A stretch of DNA of 5,789 nt from Chloroflexota bacterium (GTDB taxonomy: Bacteria > Chloroflexota > Dehalococcoidia > UBA2247 > RBG-13-53-26). The stretch spans positions 1 to 5,789 of the forward strand of contig JAFNFZ010000291.1 of assembly GCA_017885485.1 (NCBI GenBank), given 5' to 3'. The notes under the pieces are model-generated. The model did not search any database. It saw only the letters and a program-made list of their open reading frames with translations, and was not told where the DNA came from. Shown piece after piece: positions 1 to 5,611 of this stretch (position 1 is its first letter; each line of letters starts with the position of its first letter). Made by a program: the position numbers and the translations under genes.

Positions 1-1
1 G

Positions 2-184
2 CTTGCCTCAAGACTGGGTGCTTGCCCGGAGAAAGTGGAAGTGACAGGGTATGGGGTTGACCTGGATTTCTTCCGTCCCCAGCCAAGAATGAGAAACGGC
101 AAAAAGAGGGTACTGTACGTGGGGGGGGTCTCGCGTGCCAAAGGGGTTGATGTTCTGGTGCAGGCCTTCGACATTGTGGCCTAG
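2..184 (+). pseudogene. GT4-type glycosyltransferase, upstream fragment cut by an in-frame TAG
   Basis: This frame is open from the window's left edge to a TAG at 182-184 and continues in the same frame directly into the next entry. It encodes the join between the two Rossmann domains of a GT-B glycosyltransferase: a linker reading VTGYGVDLDFFRP (the usual 'GvD...F.P' element), then strand and helix RVLYVGGVSRAKGVDVLVQAF (the 'vG-l...KGvd-Ll-AF' element, with the Lys that commonly contacts the donor phosphates). The text continues naturally across the stop (FDIVA-stop-EMPDVELVLGG), so this is one ancestral gene with a nonsense codon, not two genes. The N-terminal acceptor-binding domain lies outside the window. 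A run of eight G lies at 121-128 but does not break the frame. The alternatives are a base-call or assembly error at one nucleotide, or read-through. That this is glycosyltransferase sequence is well supported; that the gene is truly broken in the cell is less certain. Confidence 0.75.
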
Positions 185-187
185 GAG

Positions 188-670
188 ATGCCTGATGTTG
201 AGCTTGTCCTGGGGGGTAGCGTGTTTGCCACAGGCAAAGAGGGGGACTACATAAGGGGGGTTCTGGCACAGTGTCGGAACAGCGAGAAAATCAGACAAGT
301 GGGGCATATTCCCGAGAGCGAACTACCACTGCAGTACAGTGCTGCGGATGTGGCGGTGTTTCCTTCCCATACGGGCTTCGGTCTACCTACGCTCGAGGCG
401 ATGGCCTGCGGCACGCCAACCATAGCAGGCAGATCTCTGGATGCAGTGGTTCTGGAGGGTGCGACCATTCTTGTTGAACCCGGGGATGTGGTGGAGTTGG
501 CGACTGCGATCACGAAGGTGTTGTCGGACGATGGTTTGCGGAGGGATCTGTCGCAGACGGGCATTGGGACCGTCAAGAGATTCTCGTGGGAGAGAATGGC
601 CGACAAACTCATCAGCGTGTACAGAAATGTGGGGGCGCCACGGGCAAAAGAACAACGTCGCTGCTTCTAG
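188..670 (+). CDS. GT4-type glycosyltransferase, C-terminal donor-binding domain (fragment of interrupted gene)
   Basis: This 160-residue frame holds most of the nucleotide-sugar-binding C-terminal domain of a GT-B, GT4-like enzyme: strand VELVLGG (4-10), VGHIPESEL (38-46), YSAADVAVFPS (50-60), GFGLPTLEAMACGTPTIAG (63-81), the 'llveP-d--elA-ai--vL' region (about 94-112) and a closing FSWERMADKLISVY helix (132-145). GT4 enzymes of surface-glycan loci usually have about 350-420 residues, so this is under half an enzyme. The ATG at 188 directly follows TAG-GAG. It is probably an internal Met rather than a natural start, because the AGGAG next to it has no spacing from the ATG. The catalytic EX7E motif is incomplete: the usual PS-x-x-E-G-F-G-L-P-x-x-E reads PSHTGFGLPTLE, so the second Glu (E70) is present but the first is missing and the loop is one residue short. 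The gene ends with TAG, with TGA two codons later. Its 3' end overlaps the next gene by 85 bp. On its own the fragment is unlikely to be catalytic. Confidence 0.75.
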   Translation: MPDVELVLGGSVFATGKEGDYIRGVLAQCRNSEKIRQVGHIPESELPLQYSAADVAVFPSHTGFGLPTLEAMACGTPTIAGRSLDAVVLEGATILVEPGDVVELATAITKVLSDDGLRRDLSQTGIGTVKRFSWERMADKLISVYRNVGAPRAKEQRRCF

Positions 671-2262
671 CCCTGATACTGCTGATAGCCTGCTATCGGT
701 TCTATTTGGCGGACTATCTGCCTCCCATAGGGGACGGGGCTCGTCATGCGTGGATTGTGGAGACAATTGCTGACAAAGAGGCGATTGTCAATACAATCCC
801 CGAGGTCATGACCAATGACCCCAGGGGCACTCCCATCGAGTACCCTGTGACGTTCCATTTGACCCTGGCCATTGGCTACCTGACGACCGGGCAATACAGG
901 TTCATGGTAGCGCTGTTTGGGGTTCTCTCGGTTCTTCTCTTGTTTCTTATCGGCAGAGATTTGCTGGGAAGCCCTCGAATTGGCCTGCTGGCTGCCCTGG
1001 TCGGCGCCGTTCATCCGTATCATATCCTGTTCACGTCGACGGTATTCATGGAATCGCTGATTGTCCTGCTCGTGTTGGCAGTGGTGTGGACTTACTACAA
1101 ATTCACCAGTACGAATGGAACGAGCTACCTTATTCTTGCTTCGATATTTTTGGGCGCGGCGGTGGCGACGAAACAGACTGTGTATATGCTCTTGCCTGCG
1201 TTATTCGTCTATCATTTCGTTGTTTTCAGGAAGCAGAAATGGCATGGCCTTGGGACATTCGTCATTCTGATGGTCGGGGCTTTTGTGGTGGCGTTGCCAG
1301 CGTTGGTGAACTTCACCTCTGAATTCGGTAGCCCGCTATTCACGACCGGGGACAGCTTTCTGGACCGGTTATTCCTGAGCAAATCGAGCTGGAATCTGGA
1401 TCCGCACTTCGAAGAACTGGCGTCTTCTCCAGACTACATGGCGTATCTGGGGACTTACTGGAATCCAGCGGAGGCGCTGGCATTCTATGCTCCCTCTGAC
1501 TACTATGGGACGACCACTGCGTCTCGTGTCTGGCAAGTCGTTTTCGTTGTCCTGCTTGTTGCCAGTGTGGCGGTACTGGTTCGACAATGGCGCAAGGACA
1601 GACCCCGGGTTCCAACCAGAGGACTGGCCCTGCTGGTGGCGGTGCTTCTGTGCAACCATGTTGCTCTGCTGGTAGTCAGCCAACCGCGCTACCTTGTTCA
1701 TTCCATGCTCTTGGTGTTGCCCCTTGTGTCCTATTGGGTGGTCATAACGGAGGAGGTTCGGAACAAGCTGGTGCTGTTGCTGCCGGTGGTGGCGATCGTT
1801 GTGTTGAGCGGCTTTTTGTTCCTGCAGGGTGACAGGTTCAATCGCGGTTTTGTGGATACCATTGCCTTTGTACGTACAGGAAGCTCGATATACGATGAGA
1901 TAGCAGCGTATGATTACGTTAGTCTCCATACGAGCGAGAACGACGTTGTCGCTGACCAGGAGAATGGATCATGTGAAGCGCTGTACTATCTCAGAGGGCG
2001 AAGGATTCTGTGGTGCAATCCCTACGGGGGTTGCGACCTCTACGTGGCAATTCTGTCCATGGATCAGGGCAGAGTGATGACTGCCCTTGAGGGCTATGGG
2101 GTCAAGTATCTGGTATTGAAGACGGATTTCGTGACCAGTGATGCACCTCAAACGCTCACGGAAATCCCCGCCGATGCCTACGAGGCGCTGAAAAACTCGG
2201 AGGGCCTGAAGCTGGTTTTCTCCAGGCCGGGGATTGAGGTGTACCAAGTGATGTCAGGATAA
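586..2262 (+). CDS. Polytopic membrane glycosyltransferase, GT-C / GT39-like
   Basis: The 558-residue product is an integral membrane protein resembling GT-C transferases of the PMT/ArnT (GT39-like) group, which move sugars from polyprenyl-phosphate carriers to acceptors outside the membrane. Membrane segment 1 (about 25-41) is followed by a loop with PPIGDG (46-51), where D50 fits the first-loop catalytic Asp of GT-C enzymes, then IEYPVTFHL (84-92), like the 'Y-P-----l' element. Further hydrophobic segments lie near 107-123, 131-148, 154-171, 181-197, 199-213, 222-241, 316-333, 346-364, 371-387 and 394-413. QPRY (366-369) matches the 'pRY' typical of the family. Residues from about 430 form a soluble C-terminal domain ending in a 'GVKYLVLKTD' segment (505-514). 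The GTG at 586 was chosen because it is the only standard start that keeps the first membrane helix; the upstream AAGAGA is a weak ribosome site, so expression may be coupled to gene 1. The length is normal and no lesion is seen. The exact sugar and acceptor cannot be read. Family assignment is good; specific function is unknown. Confidence 0.85.
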   Translation: MGENGRQTHQRVQKCGGATGKRTTSLLLALILLIACYRFYLADYLPPIGDGARHAWIVETIADKEAIVNTIPEVMTNDPRGTPIEYPVTFHLTLAIGYLTTGQYRFMVALFGVLSVLLLFLIGRDLLGSPRIGLLAALVGAVHPYHILFTSTVFMESLIVLLVLAVVWTYYKFTSTNGTSYLILASIFLGAAVATKQTVYMLLPALFVYHFVVFRKQKWHGLGTFVILMVGAFVVALPALVNFTSEFGSPLFTTGDSFLDRLFLSKSSWNLDPHFEELASSPDYMAYLGTYWNPAEALAFYAPSDYYGTTTASRVWQVVFVVLLVASVAVLVRQWRKDRPRVPTRGLALLVAVLLCNHVALLVVSQPRYLVHSMLLVLPLVSYWVVITEEVRNKLVLLLPVVAIVVLSGFLFLQGDRFNRGFVDTIAFVRTGSSIYDEIAAYDYVSLHTSENDVVADQENGSCEALYYLRGRRILWCNPYGGCDLYVAILSMDQGRVMTALEGYGVKYLVLKTDFVTSDAPQTLTEIPADAYEALKNSEGLKLVFSRPGIEVYQVMSG

Positions 2263-3417
2263 GTCGGAGATGTGGTTCCCCTTGTTGCCTGGCAAGGGCT
2301 GCCGAAGCTGCTCCTCGTAGGCAAGAAGGTACTGCCTGGCTATGGATTTCAGGTCGAAATTGTTGACTCTCTGACGGAGTCTCGTTGGGTCGTAGCGGGT
2401 GTTGAAGACAGAGGCGATGGCTTCTGCAAGGGCTACGGGGTCCGGGGTCTGAATCAGCCTGCCGGAGTCTGCCCCGACCAGCTTCCTGATGTCCCCCGTG
2501 TCAGTGGCTACTACCGGTCGGCCGATGCACAAAGCCTCCAGAATCACCGAAGGAGTGCCTTCGCCAAATGAGGGCAGTACAAGTGCTCGCGCTCTTGCCA
2601 GCGTTCGGATTATCCCCTGCCGATCGGTTGGGCCCATGATGGTGACGTGGTCGTTGAGTTGGCGCTGGAGCGCGTAGGCGCGCAGGTGCTCCTGCTCAGG
2701 GCCGCCGCCGCACATGTAGAGTTTGATGTCGGGAGTATCCCGTCGCAACAGGTCAATTGCGTCGAGGAGGACGTAGACACCCTTCTTCCTGGTCAGACGA
2801 CCAATGAATACCAGGCTGTGGGGCTCGCTGTGTTCAGGGTGGAAGGGGAATTGAGACATGTTTATGGGGGTTGGTATGAGCTTGACATTCATGGCCCCCA
2901 GAGCACTTGCTGTGGAGCAGATTTCGTCGGACACACCGACGCATAATGCCGTCCTGCGCAAGGCATACTTCACCAAAGAACCAGCTATTGGCTTGTGGCT
3001 CCAGTTGTGGATGTCAGAACCGAGGCAGGTGACCACCTTCGGCCTTCTTGTTGGCAGCATGGCGCAAAGCAAGCCGGATGGCAAAGCCCAGAAGGCGTGA
3101 ACGATGTCGTAGTCTTCCTTGCTGACGAGTGTGCGAGCAGTGTTCCACAGGTTAACGAAGAGAGGAGGGATCCTCCAGCAGTCTGCGCTCAGGATGGTGT
3201 CCTCGAGGCTTCCTGGAGGCTTGGAGGGGCCGACCCTGACTATCCTCAGACTTTCGTTTTGTTGACGGGGGCAGTGAACCTGGACTTTCGGAGCGACGAC
3301 AGTCACCTGTGCCTGATGGGACATCTCCACAAAGAACTCAAACCACGTATTGCCAGCTCCGCCCTGTGGATCCCCCGGATAGGCTGCCAGCATGGTTGTG
3401 AGATAGAGAACTCGCAT
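2254..3417 (-). CDS. GT4 family glycosyltransferase (GT-B fold), complete
   Basis: The 387-residue product has the normal length and order of a soluble GT4 transferase, which passes a sugar from a nucleotide-sugar donor to a growing glycan at the cytoplasmic face. The N-terminal domain starts MRVLYLTTM and carries a Gly-rich loop DPQGGAGN (16-23), YDIVHAFW (103-110) and CLGSDIH (131-137). The C-terminal domain has VFIGRLTRKKG (203-213; R207 and K211 or K212 are the usual phosphate contacts), LYMCGGGPEQEHL (233-245), and a full EX7E motif (E286 to E294) in PSFGEGTPSVILEAL, followed by GRPVVATDTGDI. The usual 'vi-pNGvD' linker here reads LIPTPINMSQF, a variant. The ATG is the first possible start, since an in-frame TGA lies at 3424-3426, three codons upstream. 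No good Shine-Dalgarno precedes it. A strong promoter-like sequence sits about 200 bases upstream. The gene faces gene 2 and their ends overlap. Unlike gene 1, its active-site motif is intact. Donor and acceptor are not identifiable. Confidence 0.9.
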   Translation of the reverse strand: MRVLYLTTMLAAYPGDPQGGAGNTWFEFFVEMSHQAQVTVVAPKVQVHCPRQQNESLRIVRVGPSKPPGSLEDTILSADCWRIPPLFVNLWNTARTLVSKEDYDIVHAFWALPSGLLCAMLPTRRPKVVTCLGSDIHNWSHKPIAGSLVKYALRRTALCVGVSDEICSTASALGAMNVKLIPTPINMSQFPFHPEHSEPHSLVFIGRLTRKKGVYVLLDAIDLLRRDTPDIKLYMCGGGPEQEHLRAYALQRQLNDHVTIMGPTDRQGIIRTLARARALVLPSFGEGTPSVILEALCIGRPVVATDTGDIRKLVGADSGRLIQTPDPVALAEAIASVFNTRYDPTRLRQRVNNFDLKSIARQYLLAYEEQLRQPLPGNKGNHISDLS

Positions 3418-3619
3418 GTGTGGTCAAAGAGTCGTCACTTCGTTATCGGCCGGCTTGTGAGCGGTTGACCCATCGGGATTTGCGGCATCATGAGCGTGGG
3501 TGGGTCGGCGTGTCCCATGGGGGAAGCCGAGCTGCAGTCTGCCGGGGGCGTCCCAATGGCTGACGGTGGGCAGATGAACGACTGGTAGCATTGCAGTATG
3601 TTTGAACAGAACAGGCAAG
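3418..3619 (-). other. Probable long 5' leader of the gene 3 transcript
   Basis: No convincing gene lies here. If transcription starts about 7 bases after the TATAAT described separately, the gene 3 transcript would carry a leader near 195 nt. A TTG-initiated 64-codon frame fills most of it on the - strand (3618 to 3424), but it has no ribosome site, would begin upstream of the predicted transcript start, and has no recognisable protein character. One modest hairpin can be drawn at 3505-3530: an outer 5-bp stem TCGGC/GCCGA and an inner 4-bp stem TCCC/GGGA, with a small internal loop. It has no T-run, so it is not a classical terminator. I do not recognise a riboswitch. Confidence 0.35.
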
Positions 3620-3648
3620 ATTATAGCACGGCGTTCCCGGTATGTCTC
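3620..3648 (-). promoter_or_regulatory. Sigma70-like promoter for gene 3 (- strand)
   Basis: On the - strand a perfect TATAAT (3625-3620) is preceded by TGC, giving an extended -10 (TGnTATAAT). With a 17-bp spacer the -35 is GAGACA (3648-3643, four of six matches). With a 19-bp spacer it is TTGAGA (3650-3645, five of six). The predicted start is near 3613. This is the best consensus promoter match seen in the window. Confidence 0.6.
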
Positions 3649-3671
3649 AACGAAACGGTGCAGGCGGGATT

Positions 3672-3700
3672 GTGAAAGGGTAGCAGAGGCGTGGTATTAT
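3672..3700 (+). promoter_or_regulatory. Sigma70-like promoter for gene 4 (+ strand)
   Basis: TATTAT (3695-3700, five of six matches to the -10 consensus) lies 17 bp after GTGAAA (3672-3677, four of six to the -35). The predicted start is near 3707, leaving a leader of about 20 nt that contains the ribosome site. It stands back to back with the gene 3 promoter, the two -35 regions being roughly 20 bp apart. Confidence 0.5.
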
Positions 3701-3712
3701 CGTGTAATCGAA

Positions 3713-3719
3713 AAGGAGG
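3713..3719 (+). promoter_or_regulatory. Shine-Dalgarno site of gene 4, decides the start
   Basis: AAGGAGG is followed by 7 bases and then the ATG at 3727. A longer reading frame beginning at GTG 3691 would place this site inside the coding region and overlap the -10 element, so the ATG at 3727 is preferred. Confidence 0.85.
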
Positions 3720-3726
3720 AGCGGCT

Positions 3727-5457
3727 ATGACGAAGCTGACATCGGTGATGGTCATATCGATTCTGATTGGGACACTCGTTTGTTGTTGCCTTCTTGCTGC
3801 GTGGTTCAAGAGCTCGGCGGCTGACTTGACCGAGCTGTCCGCTCAGCAGGCCTCCACCTCTGCTGATATCCACAGACAACTTGAAGAGCTGTATGAATTG
3901 CAGGGAGCAGGTCTGGAAGGTTTGAGTGATCAGCTCGATGGCATGGAAGCTCAGCGGGCGATTGACGTGACAAACATACGTGGGGACCTTGAAGCCATGA
4001 ACACCGACCATTCCACTGCCATGTCGGCCTTGATGCATCAATTGGACCTCATGTATGTCTCCCAGGATGCTGCTTTGTCCGGCATTGAGGCTCAACTCAG
4101 TGCCATGAGCGATTCCGTCAATGCGGAACTGGCGGGTTTGGACGCGGACTTGGCCGATGTGAACGACCAGCTCGAGCGAATGAATTCCGGCGTTGTATGG
4201 AGTTACGGCAGTGGGCTGCCTGGCATTGGCGAAGGAGAGCTGTATTCTCCTCATATGGCTGAGGAGCTCGACGGGGACAAGGTGCTGATTACGGAACAGA
4301 AGAACTGTGCTGTGATTGTGGTAGACAAGATCTCCGGCAAGATCGTGTGGCAATTCGGAGAGAGAGGAGTGTCGGGGACCGGAACGAGATTGAGTGATCC
4401 GCACTCGGCACACCGGCTCCCTGACGGCAGAATTCTGATAACTGAGATGTCGGGTGACCACCGGGTGATTATGGTCAACTATGAGACAGGCGCGGTAGAA
4501 TGGGAATACACTGGATGTGCTGCTCCGCTGGATGCCATCTACTGGGATTCGGAGCACATTATGGTTGCTGATTGGGGCGAGAAGGATGGCGAGACAGGCA
4601 GAATCGTCAAGGTCAGGGTCAGCGACAAGAGTGAGGTGTGGACTTATGATGCCCCGTCGCCTTTCTATCTGCAGAAACTGATTGCGGGCGACTATGGTCA
4701 GAGCTATGGGGGAGACCTGTTGTTTGGGCAGGTGGGTGATGCTGCTGTGAAAGAGATCGACACATCAACGGGAACCATCATGTGGCAGTATGGCCAAGAC
4801 GGTGCGAACTGGCCGTATGGCGAGGTCTACAATGCCGTCTGGTCAGGGGTGTGTGCATTGAGGTATGGCATATCTGAGGTCCTCGAGTACAAGAATCCAG
4901 CCTTGACCATCATCGTTTCTGAGAACTGGAGCAAGGTGTTTGCCGTGAACAAGGCCAAGCAGTTGGTCTGGGAGATTGGCGGTACAACCGGGTCGGAAAG
5001 CACCTTGCCAGCTTTTGGGGCTTTCCCTTTGTTTGAGCCGACTCATGTAAGTGTGACAAGAGCGGGAAGCCTCCTGATAACGGACCATGGCCAGAACCGC
5101 ATTCTGGAGGTCAATCCCTGGTCTATTGAGCCGCGAACGGATAAGGAGGCGCGACTGTGCTCTGCGCTGGGGACGACAGATACCTGGTCCGATACGCAGA
5201 TTGCTGAGGGTGTGGGGTATGTCAGCAAGAACACCATGCTGTTCAACACTGGGGTGTACGGCTGTGACTGGAGGATTCTCGGCTCTCCGGATGCCGTACA
5301 GTGGGTGGAAATACAGGTGGGCTCGCTGGATGCTCAGGGTTCGACATCCCAGGTCATATCGACTCCCTGGAGGTTCATCAAGGTTCAGGTCAGATCAACT
5401 GATGCGGGGCTGGCAACGACGGTGAATGCCTACTTGCATGCCAGCCGGACAGGTTGA
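3727..5457 (+). CDS. Membrane-anchored protein: helical repeat stalk, six-bladed beta-propeller (ASST/PQQ-like), C-terminal beta domain
   Basis: The product has 576 residues. Residues 6-27 form one hydrophobic segment after a short MTKLTS tail, best read as a signal anchor with the rest outside. Three Cys (19-21) sit in the helix with no good lipobox. Residues 45-152 are six 18-residue helical repeats (separate entry). Residues 155 to about 464 form a propeller. Six strands end in a G-x-x-x-W or related motif with Trp at 158, 208, 259, 305, 353 and 415, and several blades begin with a P-H or T-H plus 'LpdGriLITe' pattern (175-190, 225-240, 439-453). The first VVWSYG strand (156-161) would complete the last blade, which lacks its own, as in circular propellers closed by the N-terminus. 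This resembles arylsulfotransferase (ASST) and PQQ-like repeats. His residues 176, 226, 229 and 440 occupy places where ASST-type proteins carry functional His, but catalysis is not shown. Residues about 500-576 form a separate Trp-containing beta-rich domain (WRILGS, VQWVEIQ, PWRFIKVQVRSTDAG). The gene stands alone behind its own promoter. The fold is fairly sure; the function is unknown. Confidence 0.85.
   Translation: MTKLTSVMVISILIGTLVCCCLLAAWFKSSAADLTELSAQQASTSADIHRQLEELYELQGAGLEGLSDQLDGMEAQRAIDVTNIRGDLEAMNTDHSTAMSALMHQLDLMYVSQDAALSGIEAQLSAMSDSVNAELAGLDADLADVNDQLERMNSGVVWSYGSGLPGIGEGELYSPHMAEELDGDKVLITEQKNCAVIVVDKISGKIVWQFGERGVSGTGTRLSDPHSAHRLPDGRILITEMSGDHRVIMVNYETGAVEWEYTGCAAPLDAIYWDSEHIMVADWGEKDGETGRIVKVRVSDKSEVWTYDAPSPFYLQKLIAGDYGQSYGGDLLFGQVGDAAVKEIDTSTGTIMWQYGQDGANWPYGEVYNAVWSGVCALRYGISEVLEYKNPALTIIVSENWSKVFAVNKAKQLVWEIGGTTGSESTLPAFGAFPLFEPTHVSVTRAGSLLITDHGQNRILEVNPWSIEPRTDKEARLCSALGTTDTWSDTQIAEGVGYVSKNTMLFNTGVYGCDWRILGSPDAVQWVEIQVGSLDAQGSTSQVISTPWRFIKVQVRSTDAGLATTVNAYLHASRTG
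3859..4182 (+). repeat. Six tandem 54-bp units encoding an 18-residue coiled-coil repeat
   Basis: Within gene 4, residues 45-62, 63-80, 81-98, 99-116, 117-134 and 135-152 align without any gap. Hydrophobic residues sit at unit positions 1, 4, 8 and 11, and often 15. Examples are LEGLSDQLDGMEAQRAID, VTNIRGDLEAMNTDHSTA and LSGIEAQLSAMSDSVNAE. Position 8 is Leu in all six units, and position 11 is Met in four. A weaker partial unit (AADLTEL, 31-37) links the membrane helix to the array in the same register. The spacing 3-4-3-4-4 gives 18 residues per five helical turns. The DNA units have diverged, so the periodicity shows only in the protein. Confidence 0.8.
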
Positions 5458-5611
5458 GGAAACAGTGCCAGACAGATGGCTCTGCATACGGGCGGCAGCT
5501 TGAGCGGTGACCGTCGGATGGCCCACAAGGTGAGATAACTGGAATGGACTAATCCGGCTGAAGCTCCACCGCACTTGTTCAGAGAGACTGTGGCCTATAA
5601 GGGGCATGTGG
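5458..5611. other. Intergenic stretch between convergent ends
   Basis: This lies between the TGA of gene 4 and the stop of the - strand frame at the right edge. I see only short weak inverted repeats (for example CGGT/ACCG near 5505-5513) and no stem followed by a T-run, so no terminator can be placed with confidence. Confidence 0.4.

Noticed and set aside
182..184. TAG as a recoded sense codon (for example pyrrolysine or a variant code)
   Set aside because: Only one internal TAG is seen and gene 1 itself ends in TAG at 668-670. The loss of the EX7E Glu also points to decay. No other gene here has internal TAG.
2279..2298. 6-bp inverted repeat CCCTTG/CAAGGG with an 8-nt loop just after gene 2, as a terminator
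   Set aside because: No T-run follows on either strand and it lies within the gene 3 coding sequence; the stem is too short to claim.
3424..3618. 64-codon TTG-initiated frame upstream of gene 3
   Set aside because: There is no ribosome site, it would start before the predicted transcript start, and it has no recognisable features; treated as leader.
3691..3726. Upstream GTG start for gene 4
   Set aside because: It would overlap the -10 element and put the strong Shine-Dalgarno inside the gene; the ATG at 3727 has ideal spacing.
3727..3792. Gene 4 as a lipoprotein
   Set aside because: The Cys residues are preceded by Thr-Leu-Val rather than a lipobox such as L-A-G-C, and the helical repeat register continues straight from the membrane segment, favouring an uncleaved anchor.
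3697..4557. Long - strand frame of 286 codons opposite gene 4
   Set aside because: It lies antisense to the stalk and propeller, crosses the gene 4 ribosome site, and lacks domain character; gene 4 has clear repeats and motifs in its own frame.
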